A stretch of DNA of 64,000 nt from Mycetocola manganoxydans (lineage in GTDB: Bacteria > Actinomycetota > Actinomycetes > Actinomycetales > Microbacteriaceae). The notes beneath the pieces are model-generated. The model saw only the letters and a program-made list of their open reading frames with translations, was not told where the DNA came from and did no database searches. This document shows positions 25,969-34,448 of this stretch, one piece after another. The stretch is from positions 62,001-126,000 of the forward strand of contig NZ_RCUV01000002.1 in assembly GCF_003667545.1 (NCBI RefSeq), in the 5' to 3' direction. Numbering within the stretch: the stretch's first letter is position 1; the number at the start of each line of letters is the position of its first letter. The position numbers and the translations under genes are program-made.

Positions 25969-27150
25969 ATGGAGAATCGCAGAGTCGTGTCTGAATCGAA
26001 GATTGCCGCCAGACACGCGATATACAACGCCCTCAGCACAGTGGCAATTCAGGGAATCGCAATCGTCACCCTGTCGCCGGCTGACTACGGGCAATTCTCG
26101 CTGTTTTATCTGGTTTTCGCGTTGGCTTCCTCGGTCATCTACTCAGTCGTGTCTGAGGCATGGGCTCGCAACTCTCGACTAGGACGCCCGCTAGCGCCCT
26201 GGCGCCGGTACTGCACGAGCCTCACCCTCGTTGCCCTGCTCACGCTGCCGGTATCTGCTGCCTTCTTTGTGTTCGGCATTCCTATTCTCCTGACAGCGGC
26301 CTTCGCCGGATCCGTGGCAATTTCGTCGTTCCGAGTCGGTGCCCGCTACTATTCCAGCGCGAACGCCAGGCACAGATTCGTGGGCGGCGGGGACCTAGCA
26401 GGGGCCATCGCTATGATTCTGGGATTCGCACTCTTCCAAGCGTTCTTGCCAGCGCTGGATTCAGTTGCGCTCGCATGGCTAGTTTCGTCCTTCTGCGCTG
26501 TGCTCCTCGGGGAACGGCCCCGCTTCGAGTGGTCATTCGGCCTGCGGAAGTGGGTGTCTGCGCATCGCGCGTCCATTCGAAGCCTGCTAGCCGATTCCGT
26601 GATGCTCGACGCTGGCTCGATCGGCGTCCCTCTCCTACTGGCGCCGCTGCTTGGCGTGGCCAACTTCGGAGTGTATAGAAGCATCTCAAGCGCTGCACTT
26701 CCCGTGCGATTGGCGCTCAATCCGCTTCGACCGCTACTGGCGAGAATGCCACTCGAGTTCTTTGCTGCGGCGCGAATCTTCTGGGCCGTGCTCACCGGGG
26801 CGATCGCTCTCGGTTTGGCGACATATCTCGGATTGTGGCTGATCACTGCGCAGGGTTGGTTCAGCACGAGTGTTCTGAGCGACCTCGCTGCGTATGCGCT
26901 CCCGACGAGTATTTTCGTTGGCACAAATCTTATTGGTATGTTCTACTACCTGGTGTCGAGGACGCATCTCCCGGGCCGTCGTCTCCTTCAGTATCGAGCG
27001 ACTCAACTTTTGGGTGCCATCGTGCTCCCAATTGCCGGATATCTAGTTGGAGGCCTCACCGGAGCGATATGGGGCTTCACCCTGATCAGTGTTCTGCTCG
27101 GTTCCGTCATCGTCTCCTTCGTCATGAAGGAAAGCCACTCAAGCGCATAG
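25969..27150 (+). CDS. polysaccharide flippase-like membrane protein (Wzx/MOP type)
   Basis: 393 residues with about 10-12 predicted membrane segments and no soluble domain. The N-terminal plan (KIAARHAIYNALSTVAIQGIA, then SPADYGQFSLFYLVFALASS) resembles MATE/MOP-superfamily oligosaccharide flippases. It would move lipid-linked oligosaccharide across the membrane. Sequence similarity is weak by eye, so context carries the call. ATG at 25969 is used; GTG starts at 25948 and 25987 are possible. Codon use is richer in A/T than in the flanking housekeeping genes. Confidence 0.65.
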   Translation: MENRRVVSESKIAARHAIYNALSTVAIQGIAIVTLSPADYGQFSLFYLVFALASSVIYSVVSEAWARNSRLGRPLAPWRRYCTSLTLVALLTLPVSAAFFVFGIPILLTAAFAGSVAISSFRVGARYYSSANARHRFVGGGDLAGAIAMILGFALFQAFLPALDSVALAWLVSSFCAVLLGERPRFEWSFGLRKWVSAHRASIRSLLADSVMLDAGSIGVPLLLAPLLGVANFGVYRSISSAALPVRLALNPLRPLLARMPLEFFAAARIFWAVLTGAIALGLATYLGLWLITAQGWFSTSVLSDLAAYALPTSIFVGTNLIGMFYYLVSRTHLPGRRLLQYRATQLLGAIVLPIAGYLVGGLTGAIWGFTLISVLLGSVIVSFVMKESHSSA

Positions 27151-27195
27151 CGCATACGATGTGTTTTAGCCATGAAGCATAAGGAGACCATCGGG

Positions 27196-28413
27196 ATGAC
27201 CAGACGCGCAATCATCGGGGCGGCGCGGCGCGCCCGAACCGAAGCGGACCGAGTTCTCTCGCAAACGACAAATAAGCGGAAACCACGACGAATTGCTCAA
27301 GGCAACGAGCCAGCTCGAACCGCAGAGACACGCACCCAGGTCATCCTGCCGGCGGCCTACGGCTCGATGGGCGACGACGCACTCCGGGCCGGCACGGAAG
27401 AAGGTGCGAACGAGCTCAACGAGAGAGTCGACCTGTGGATGCCAGGCACAGCTGAGAATTGGCCTGCCGGGCACGAATCGGTCCAGTCGCTGGAACCCCT
27501 GCGGATTGGGCAGACAGGCGTCCTCAATCGCCGTGCTCTGGAACGCTTCGGCCGATCCGACACCACAGTCATTGGCGCGGACACGCTCGGAGGAAATTAC
27601 CTGCACGGATTCCTGGGCTATCGAGTGGCTGCGCTCCGACAGGCGGCATTCAATGGTAGGCGAGCAAAGCTAGCCAACTTCAGCATGGGAGCGAGCCCGA
27701 CCCCGACGGCGTTGAAGCTCCTGAGGTCGCTTCCGTCCGACGTGGAGTTGTGGGCCCGCGACGAGCTTTCGCGCGAGCGAACCCAGACCTTTCTCCAGCG
27801 GGACGTGCGCGTCGCTCCCGATGTCGGTGCGTTGGCCCTTGCCACTCCAACAAGAACTGCCAAGGACATCGCTGAGCGCCATGCGACGCGGGGCTACGTC
27901 ACGCTGGTCCCGAACGCCCACTTTGAGACTCTCGGCTGGTTCACACGAACCGCGTTGGTCGACTTTTGGGTGGAAGTCGGTGTAGCACTCTCCGCAGACT
28001 ATGGCGTCGTCTTACTCCCGCACGACGTGAGAGGACGGCCCGGCGACGTCGCGCTGTCCGAAGAGATCAGTAAGGCTCTCGAACGCAGGGTCGGGGAAAA
28101 AGTCGACGTGTTCACACCTCAGACAGCTGCCCAGGCCAAGTACGTGCTGCAGGGGTCAAAGGGAGTGGTCTCTGCACGCATGCATGCGTGCGTTGGCGCT
28201 CTCGCAAGCGGAGTGCCCTGCGTCGGACTGGAATATCTCGGGAAGTTCGCTGGCCAGTTCGCCTGGTACGGAGAGTTGGGCTCCGTCGTACCACTTGAGA
28301 GCGCGGTCGATGCCCAAACCGTTCTTTCCGCCTTCCGATCGCTGCCTTCACGGTCGACGGGGACCTGGACAAGTCCAGTCACAGCACAATCGATTGGATG
28401 GCTTAAGAGCTAG
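27196..28413 (+). CDS. polysaccharide pyruvyl transferase family protein
   Basis: 405 residues. The N-terminal AAYGSMGDDALRAG corresponds to the family motif for nucleotide-fold entry, and SARMHACVGALASGVPC is the hallmark S-R-x-H segment of CsaB/WcaK-type enzymes. These put pyruvate ketals on sugars, giving the glycan negative charge and, in Gram-positives, S-layer binding sites. ATG at 27196 has AAGGAG nine bases upstream. It follows the flippase by 45 bases and its last 11 bases overlap the 3' end of the opposite glycosyltransferase gene. Confidence 0.82.
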   Translation: MTRRAIIGAARRARTEADRVLSQTTNKRKPRRIAQGNEPARTAETRTQVILPAAYGSMGDDALRAGTEEGANELNERVDLWMPGTAENWPAGHESVQSLEPLRIGQTGVLNRRALERFGRSDTTVIGADTLGGNYLHGFLGYRVAALRQAAFNGRRAKLANFSMGASPTPTALKLLRSLPSDVELWARDELSRERTQTFLQRDVRVAPDVGALALATPTRTAKDIAERHATRGYVTLVPNAHFETLGWFTRTALVDFWVEVGVALSADYGVVLLPHDVRGRPGDVALSEEISKALERRVGEKVDVFTPQTAAQAKYVLQGSKGVVSARMHACVGALASGVPCVGLEYLGKFAGQFAWYGELGSVVPLESAVDAQTVLSAFRSLPSRSTGTWTSPVTAQSIGWLKS

Positions 28414-29530
28414 ATTTCGTACTACCGGTTAATAGCGATTCCGCTGCTCGGACGACGTCGCTAGCCACTCGATCCCAAGAGAACGTCGTGCGGGCACTTG
28501 TAATTGCTGATCTGGAGAAGTTCTCATAGAGCACTTCCTCGGTGCGCATCGTACCCAAAGCCGACGCGAAATCTTCGCTGCTCATCGACTCGGCGACGAG
28601 TCCAGCTTTGGCTTGGTCGACCTGTTCTGCCAGTCCCCCAACGGGAGTCGACACGATCGGAACGCCAGCGCTGAGCGCGTATCCGATCACGCCCGACTGG
28701 CTGGCTTCATCGTACGGGAGAGCAAGAACGTCATAGCCGGACACGACGCTCTGTATTTCACATTCGGGAATCCAACGCTGAACATGTTCGGCATGAACCA
28801 GGGCAGCAAGCTCCCGTTCGGAGGGAGAAAGCGCGCCCCGACCGTCGATGCGAACAGTCACAGCGGCTCCATCGGTCTGAAGGATTCGAACGGCCTCGAG
28901 CAGCCTGGATAGTCCCTTGTAGCGTTCGACGCGGCCGAAGAAGCCGACAACAAAGTCGTCCGCATCTGACTTCCTTGTTCTGGGAGTACCCGGAACGCCG
29001 AACGCACCGTGTACGGTCTGATGGACTTTCGCCGCCGGGATCAATGCTTGTGCGGCGACCTCCGTCGCGACGGTCGACGAATAGGTAAGAATGCCGTCAC
29101 TCGAACGAATTGATGCGCGAGATAGGATGTCGAGGATACGACTCTTCTCTCCGGCGTGACGGACCGCATCGTGCACGCTTCCCAAGACTCGGACCCCTGC
29201 GAGGCGCGCAATAATCTTCGGCAAGACTTGCAAAGGGTGGTCCATCACTTCAAAAATCACGTCGATGTCATTGATACGACAGAATCGCCACAATCGATAT
29301 GCGTCCCAGGGCTGAGAGAGGAGCCGCGCTGCGTGTCGCATCCGTCCCCGCGCCCGGATCCGTCCCACAATCAGAGCTGGCACGTGGAGTTGGCGAAGAG
29401 AACCAGCCGTCTCACTCGTCTCGTCGTAACTGATGGCCAGTTCTAGGCCCCGATTAGTGCGCAAAGCCTTTCCGATGTACTCCTGAAGTTGGGGGCCACC
29501 CCCGCGCGTCCCCCAGTGCAGAATGAGCAT
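28403..29530 (-). CDS. family 4 glycosyltransferase
   Basis: 375 residues with two Rossmann domains. The C-terminal donor domain shows VVGFFGRVERYKG, LALPYDEASQSGVIGYALS and GVPIVSTPVGG, the GT4 pattern, though the usual E-x7-E is replaced by an S-rich version (EASQSGVIGYA). It probably adds one sugar of the repeat unit in the cytosol. ATG at 29530 is taken; a GTG at 29536 lies just after the upstream stop. It is the last gene of the minus-strand operon. Confidence 0.82.
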   Translation of the reverse strand: MLILHWGTRGGGPQLQEYIGKALRTNRGLELAISYDETSETAGSLRQLHVPALIVGRIRARGRMRHAARLLSQPWDAYRLWRFCRINDIDVIFEVMDHPLQVLPKIIARLAGVRVLGSVHDAVRHAGEKSRILDILSRASIRSSDGILTYSSTVATEVAAQALIPAAKVHQTVHGAFGVPGTPRTRKSDADDFVVGFFGRVERYKGLSRLLEAVRILQTDGAAVTVRIDGRGALSPSERELAALVHAEHVQRWIPECEIQSVVSGYDVLALPYDEASQSGVIGYALSAGVPIVSTPVGGLAEQVDQAKAGLVAESMSSEDFASALGTMRTEEVLYENFSRSAITSARTTFSWDRVASDVVRAAESLLTGSTKSSS

Positions 29531-29538
29531 CTTCACGG

Positions 29539-30885
29539 TTAAGACCCGAACCCACGTAGGCCGGTTGCTGGCCTGGTAGCCAATTTTCGCGATCCTGCTT
29601 GGGAGAGGCGCAATGCACGCACCGCTGGCCAGGACGCTATCGCGATCGCAGCCAATGGCAGTATGATCACCAGCGCCATTGGCCGAAGACGCGCTAGTAG
29701 CCCGTAGTTCGCCACGCTGACTGCCAGCGTCGCAAGGAGCGCCAAGGTCGCGATTGTCAAAATCGCAACCAATGGGCCGCCCTCGGCACGCGACGAGGAA
29801 TCGACGAAACGTCGTCGCACGTAGATTGCCCGCATGGCAAGGATGAGCGCCGCTACCCAGATAATCCCCTCCATGAGAGCAAGAAGCATCACCGGACTTA
29901 CGGCGGTAATCTCCCATGGGAAAGGGCCCGCGAATACGCGTGGAACGTTGACCATCAGGATCGTTCCGTATCCAAGGCTGCCAGTCGCCTCTGCGGTTCC
30001 GGCGAAGCCGCTACTTGCGACACTGGCAAGCTCACGATTCCGAAGGGCGACTTCCTCGGCGCTCAAACCGAATTGGGTGTTGGCGAGCTCCCAGGCGACC
30101 GCAATGAGCGCCAGCAGAGGAATCAGGAGGAAGAAACGAATTGCGAGTCGGTATTCAGATTTGTGGGACCAGACGAGGACCGCTCCGATGGCCAGTGCCA
30201 CACCCAGCGCCATTCCAACAGGTCCCCGAATCCAGGCCAGTCCGGCGACCGCGCCAAGCGCCAATACGGCGTATCGGGTCTGCCGAGTCCGCACGACTTG
30301 AAGTGTTCCGAGCACGGCGACTGAAATCAGGAAGGTACTCGGCGCTTCGCGCAGCACGCGGGGCGCCCAAATGAACAGGGAGGGAAGAAGCGCTGCAAAC
30401 AACGCAGCAAGGCGCACCGCCCGGCGACAGACTTCCTCTGGCAGGAGTGGATACGTCTTCGTGATGATCTCGGTTGTGCGAGCAACGGTCACTACGGTGA
30501 GCGCGTTCAAGAGCGTGTTCAGCACGATTGCCATCATCGGGACGGGCCCGGAGATGGCGTAAAGCGCTCCGATGATCCAGAGGTACCCCTCCTTCCCTTC
30601 GACGTAGTCGACCCGCGCATTCGACTGCCCGGTGAGGAATCGGCTAGCTTCCTCGGCCAGACTGTGCCACACGATCTCGTCAGCGACGAGCTTATTTCCC
30701 GAGGCGATCAGGACAACAAGGGTTGCGCCGGTCACAACCAACGCGAGCATGCATGCCGATCGGATGTTGACCGACTTCACTGAACCACTCACAGCCATGA
30801 CGATCGCGAAACCCACGATGGACATCACGAGTACCGAGGCGAGGCCCTCGAAAGTGGACAGCCCTTGGGTGATGGGAATGTTCAC
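29539..30885 (-). CDS. multispanning membrane protein, candidate polymerase or GT-C transferase
   Basis: 448 residues with roughly ten to eleven predicted membrane helices. A large loop with VDYVEGKEGYLWIIGALY follows the second or third helix, and VADEIVWHSLAEEA gives an acidic pair as in GT-C glycosyltransferases. In this operon it fills the place of a Wzy-type polymerase or of an enzyme adding a sugar outside. Which of the two cannot be decided. It starts by GTGA overlap with the upstream glycosyltransferase stop. Confidence 0.65.
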   Translation of the reverse strand: MNIPITQGLSTFEGLASVLVMSIVGFAIVMAVSGSVKSVNIRSACMLALVVTGATLVVLIASGNKLVADEIVWHSLAEEASRFLTGQSNARVDYVEGKEGYLWIIGALYAISGPVPMMAIVLNTLLNALTVVTVARTTEIITKTYPLLPEEVCRRAVRLAALFAALLPSLFIWAPRVLREAPSTFLISVAVLGTLQVVRTRQTRYAVLALGAVAGLAWIRGPVGMALGVALAIGAVLVWSHKSEYRLAIRFFLLIPLLALIAVAWELANTQFGLSAEEVALRNRELASVASSGFAGTAEATGSLGYGTILMVNVPRVFAGPFPWEITAVSPVMLLALMEGIIWVAALILAMRAIYVRRRFVDSSSRAEGGPLVAILTIATLALLATLAVSVANYGLLARLRPMALVIILPLAAIAIASWPAVRALRLSQAGSRKLATRPATGLRGFGS

Positions 30886-32039
30886 GATGCGACCCTCTCA
30901 GCGAGATGGCCCGAAAGGTTGGCCTCCTGAAGAGACCAGATCTTCTCTCTCTTGAAGTTGGCTTCGACGTGGGCGCGGGCCCGCGTACCAAGACGCGATC
31001 GCAAATCCTTGTCGACAGCAAGCCGAGTAATCGCTCGCGCCAACGATTCCGCGTCATCCGTGACAAAGAGCAAACCGGTCTCGCCGTCGACAACGGAGTC
31101 AATGGCCCCCGTTGCGTCCGACGCAACAGTTGCCAGCCCCATAGCGGCTGCCTCGAGCACAACGTTCGGGAACCCTTCTCGCCTCGTCGGCAAACAGTGA
31201 ATGTTCATGGCGCGCAAGTAAGGTCTGGTGTCATCAACGGAACCGACAAGATGAGTTTCAATCTGGGACTGTTCGATCTGTGTCACGACGTCGGCACTCT
31301 CGAACGCACCAACCACCAGAAGTCGCACATCTAGGGCTTGCCGTGCGCAAATCTCGAGTGCCTGCAGAAGTGTGCGTATACCTTTGTCCGGATGCACCCT
31401 GCCCACGAAACCGATAACAAGGGCGCTCGGCCTCCTTGCAAGAAATTTCGCGGTCGCGGAGTCCACTGTTGGAAATTCTGCGTCCGCCGAGAAGCGCTCG
31501 AGATCGACGCCGTGCGAACTACCGGGCCCGAGCACTACGGTCTGCTTCCGGCCGAGCAAGCCCAGGTCGGCGGCGCGGCGCGCGAGGCTGTCACTGTTTG
31601 CCACGACCTGCGTCGAAAATCGGATGCTCCAGGACTCGAGGAGCTTGAGCATCGCTCGTTTGGGACCCGTCTCTGTTTCAAATCGGATTCCCCACAGTTG
31701 ATAGACGCGAACTGGGACTCTCGCCAGAAGGGCGGATAACGTGCCGAGCAGCCCAGCCTTTGGCGTCGCCGTGACGACAACATCAGGCTTCAAGCGTTTG
31801 AGCTGCTTGAATAACCTGACAAGGCTCACGAGGTCGTCACCGGGGGAAGGGTCGCGCCGCATTGGAACGTTGACGACTTGTACACCTTCCGAATGCCCCA
31901 GCTCCTCGAGATTCCCGTCGGATGACGCGATCAGTGTGACATCCCATCCGGAGCGCCGTAAATATGCGAGGTAGCCACGATAGAAGGTAGTTGCGGTGAC
32001 CTCAGCTGTGACGATGAGGCAGACCGACTTCGTGCTCAT
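30882..32039 (-). CDS. family 4 glycosyltransferase
   Basis: 385 residues. The acceptor half holds ASSDGNLEELGHSEGV; the donor half has GFVGRVHPDKGI and the E-x7-E motif in REGFPNVVLEAAAMG, then GETGLLF. It resembles transferases that add the second sugar to undecaprenyl-linked diamino sugars or GlcNAc (PglA/WbpT type). ATG overlaps the upstream acetyltransferase stop by ATGA, so expression is coupled. Confidence 0.88.
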   Translation of the reverse strand: MSTKSVCLIVTAEVTATTFYRGYLAYLRRSGWDVTLIASSDGNLEELGHSEGVQVVNVPMRRDPSPGDDLVSLVRLFKQLKRLKPDVVVTATPKAGLLGTLSALLARVPVRVYQLWGIRFETETGPKRAMLKLLESWSIRFSTQVVANSDSLARRAADLGLLGRKQTVVLGPGSSHGVDLERFSADAEFPTVDSATAKFLARRPSALVIGFVGRVHPDKGIRTLLQALEICARQALDVRLLVVGAFESADVVTQIEQSQIETHLVGSVDDTRPYLRAMNIHCLPTRREGFPNVVLEAAAMGLATVASDATGAIDSVVDGETGLLFVTDDAESLARAITRLAVDKDLRSRLGTRARAHVEANFKREKIWSLQEANLSGHLAERVAS

Positions 32040-32677
32040 CGCGCGGGCACCCCCTTGACGACCGTCGACGCCTCAACATCCCGCACCACGCATGCGGCGG
32101 CTCCGACGACGCTGTCTCTCCCGATGTTCAACCCAGCAAGGATGACTGCCCCTGCTCCAACCAGTGAACCCGTCCCAATCTGGACTTCCCCGGATACGAT
32201 AGCGCCTGGGTTGATCGAGACGCAGCGCTCCAGGGCAGAATCGTGGCCCACCGTGACGTTGGGGTTGAGATGAACATACTCACCCAATCGAACGTTCGTC
32301 GAGATCTGCACACCAGCGCACACGACGCTCCCCGCGCCGATCGTGGACATACCGCCGACGATCGCCGAGGGATGCACGAGAGTCACCGGCGATCGACCAG
32401 CATCAATCCAACGCGCCGCGATCGTCGACCGCATGATCGGGTCACCCACGCCCACAACGAACGATGCATCGTTCCCGTTGGACAGCCACTCGGTCTCCGT
32501 CCCGAGGTAAGAGATACCTCGATCCTCTAATCTCGAGATATTCACAAGGCTGGGCGCGGAGTCGACGACTCCGACGATCTCAAACCTGTTGCGGTGAGTT
32601 TCGTTCATCGCCGCGACAACGTCAAGCGCCTCGCGGCCGAATCCGCCCGCACCGATGATGACCAACGGGACTGTCAA
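32036..32677 (-). CDS. PglD/NeuD-like sugar-nucleotide acetyltransferase
   Basis: 213 residues. The N-terminal Rossmann half begins LVIIGAGGFGREALDVV, the substrate-binding part of NeuD/PglD proteins. The C-terminal half is a left-handed beta-helix of hexapeptide repeats (IVGGMSTIGAGSVVCAG onward), including H in NVTVGHDS, the likely catalytic base. In the PglF-E-D route it N-acetylates the 4-amino group of the UDP-sugar. TTG start overlapping the PglC-type gene stop (TTGA). Confidence 0.85.
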   Translation of the reverse strand: MTVPLVIIGAGGFGREALDVVAAMNETHRNRFEIVGVVDSAPSLVNISRLEDRGISYLGTETEWLSNGNDASFVVGVGDPIMRSTIAARWIDAGRSPVTLVHPSAIVGGMSTIGAGSVVCAGVQISTNVRLGEYVHLNPNVTVGHDSALERCVSINPGAIVSGEVQIGTGSLVGAGAVILAGLNIGRDSVVGAAACVVRDVEASTVVKGVPAR

Positions 32678-33315
32678 GATGCCCCGCCGTCTGTAGTGGT
32701 TCCATGGAACTCGGTCATCGTAGCCTGGCCCTCGGCAGAGACACCGCTCCGGCGGAGCACGCTCGACACTGTTGCCCAGAGAATCTGCAGGTCAAGCTTG
32801 AATGAGCGGTTGTTGACGTAGTCGACGTCCATCGCGAACTTCTCTTCCCACGTGATGGCATTCCGTCCGTTGACTTGGGCGAGCCCAGTAACACCAGGCC
32901 GAACCTCGTGGCGTCTTGCCTGCTCGGGCGAATAGCGGTCGAGATACGACGTGAGAAGCGGCCGGGGGCCGACTAGACTCATGTCTCCCTTGATAACGTT
33001 GGAGAGCGTAGGCAACTCATCGAGACTGGTGGCTCGCAGAATGCGCCCGAATGAAGTCAGGCGTGCGGCATCGGAGCTCACACCTTCTCCGGCGGTGGCG
33101 GTTTTCATCGTGCGGAATTTCACCAATGTGAAAACTTTGCCGTGCAGTCCGGGTCGAGGCTGTCGGAAGAGTACTGGCCTGCCGAGCCGTACGGCCACGG
33201 CGACGGCAACCACTGCCTGAACCGGCAATGTCAACACGTATAGTGCGAGCCCCACCACGAAGTCGAAGTGGCGCTTCTTATGGTCATACCGCTCACGCTT
33301 TGCTGAAATCGTCAA
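32674..33315 (-). CDS. PglC/WcaJ-type initiating sugar-1-phosphate transferase
   Basis: 213 residues, the short form with a single reentrant membrane helix (HFDFVVGLALYVLTLPVQAV). Motifs of the family follow: GLHGKVFTLVKFRTM, RATSLDELPTLSNVIKGDMSLVGPRPL with the catalytic D-E pair, and RPGVTGLAQVNGRN. It transfers a sugar-1-phosphate from UDP to undecaprenyl phosphate at the inner face of the membrane, starting the repeat unit. Being between PglE and PglD homologues, its donor is probably UDP-diNAcBac. TTG start, TTGA overlap. Confidence 0.88.
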   Translation of the reverse strand: MTISAKRERYDHKKRHFDFVVGLALYVLTLPVQAVVAVAVAVRLGRPVLFRQPRPGLHGKVFTLVKFRTMKTATAGEGVSSDAARLTSFGRILRATSLDELPTLSNVIKGDMSLVGPRPLLTSYLDRYSPEQARRHEVRPGVTGLAQVNGRNAITWEEKFAMDVDYVNNRSFKLDLQILWATVSSVLRRSGVSAEGQATMTEFHGTTTDGGAS

Positions 33316-34448
33316 CGGGCGGTCTCCACGAACTCTCTAATAGCGGCCATGACGTGCTCGATTTGGTCGTCAGAGAGCGCAGAACCACTGGGCAGCGTCA
33401 TTCCAGTCTCGAAGAGCTTTTCTGCCGACCCGTTCACCGTGGCTGCTGCACCATGAAACACCGGCTGCAGGTGCATTGGCTTCCACAGCGGCCTGCTCTC
33501 GATGTTCTCCGCGCCAAGAGCCGCGGTCAGGTCTCTGGGGCTCCAGCCGGTCACTGATTCGTGTACAAGAATCGACGTCAGCCATACGTTGTCTTCTGAA
33601 TCGCTGTCTCCGCCGAAGATTCTCACCCCATCGACTTCTTTGAAGAGATCTCGGTATCGGTCGCGAATCGAGCGCCTCCGCGCAATCATCTCGTCCAGTC
33701 GAGACAGCTGTGCTCGACCAAGAGCCGCAAGAAGGTTGCTCAAGCGATAGTTATAGCCGATGTCAGTGTGCTCATAGTGCACAACGGGCTGGCGCGCTTG
33801 TGTGGCCAGATAGCGAGTGTGCTTTGCCAGTCCTTCGTCATCCGTGAGCAACATTCCGCCACCGGAGGTGGTCATAATCTTGTTGCCGTTGAACGAGACG
33901 ATCGATGCGCTCCCGAAGGAACCGGCGGCGCGGCCGCGGTGCGACGCCCCAAGCGATTCGGCTGCATCGCAAAGCACCGGGACCGCGTACTCGTCTGCAA
34001 CAGCGAGGATGGCCGTGTAGTCGACCGTCTTGCCGAGCAGGTCGACGGGGACGATCGCCGCCGGCTTGACGCCATCCCCTCGCAGCCTCTCGAGCGCACC
34101 CCGGAGAAGCTCGGGATCCATGTTGCCTGTTTCGACATCGCAGTCGATGAAATGCGGAGAGGCGCCTGTATAGACGATCGCATTGGCAGTAGCCGCGAAC
34201 GTCATCGTCGACGTCAACACGACATCGCCTGGCGCAACGCCCATACCTATGAGCCCGAGGTGAAGTGCCGCTGTTCCGGAACTCAAAGCAACAGCATGGT
34301 TCACCCCGACTCGCTCAGCCAACTCCTGCTCGAATGCATCAACGTCTGGTCCCAAGGGTGCGATCCAGCCAGACCGAATGGCAGCCACGACGTACTTCTC
34401 CTCGAGCGCACCGACGTCGGGTGATGACATGTGAATTCGTTCGTTCAC
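33312..34448 (-). CDS. PglE-like DegT/DnrJ/EryC1/StrS aminotransferase
   Basis: 378 residues. PLP-binding lysine is K190 in SFNGNKIMTTSGGG; SSGTAALHLGLIGMG and CDAAESLGA are conserved family blocks. It would transfer an amino group to the 4-keto sugar made by the PglF-like enzyme. GTG start overlaps that gene's stop (GTGA). Sequence alone would also allow another 4-keto-hexose aminotransferase; the neighbours favour bacillosamine synthesis. Confidence 0.88.
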   Translation of the reverse strand: MNERIHMSSPDVGALEEKYVVAAIRSGWIAPLGPDVDAFEQELAERVGVNHAVALSSGTAALHLGLIGMGVAPGDVVLTSTMTFAATANAIVYTGASPHFIDCDVETGNMDPELLRGALERLRGDGVKPAAIVPVDLLGKTVDYTAILAVADEYAVPVLCDAAESLGASHRGRAAGSFGSASIVSFNGNKIMTTSGGGMLLTDDEGLAKHTRYLATQARQPVVHYEHTDIGYNYRLSNLLAALGRAQLSRLDEMIARRRSIRDRYRDLFKEVDGVRIFGGDSDSEDNVWLTSILVHESVTGWSPRDLTAALGAENIESRPLWKPMHLQPVFHGAAATVNGSAEKLFETGMTLPSGSALSDDQIEHVMAAIREFVETAR

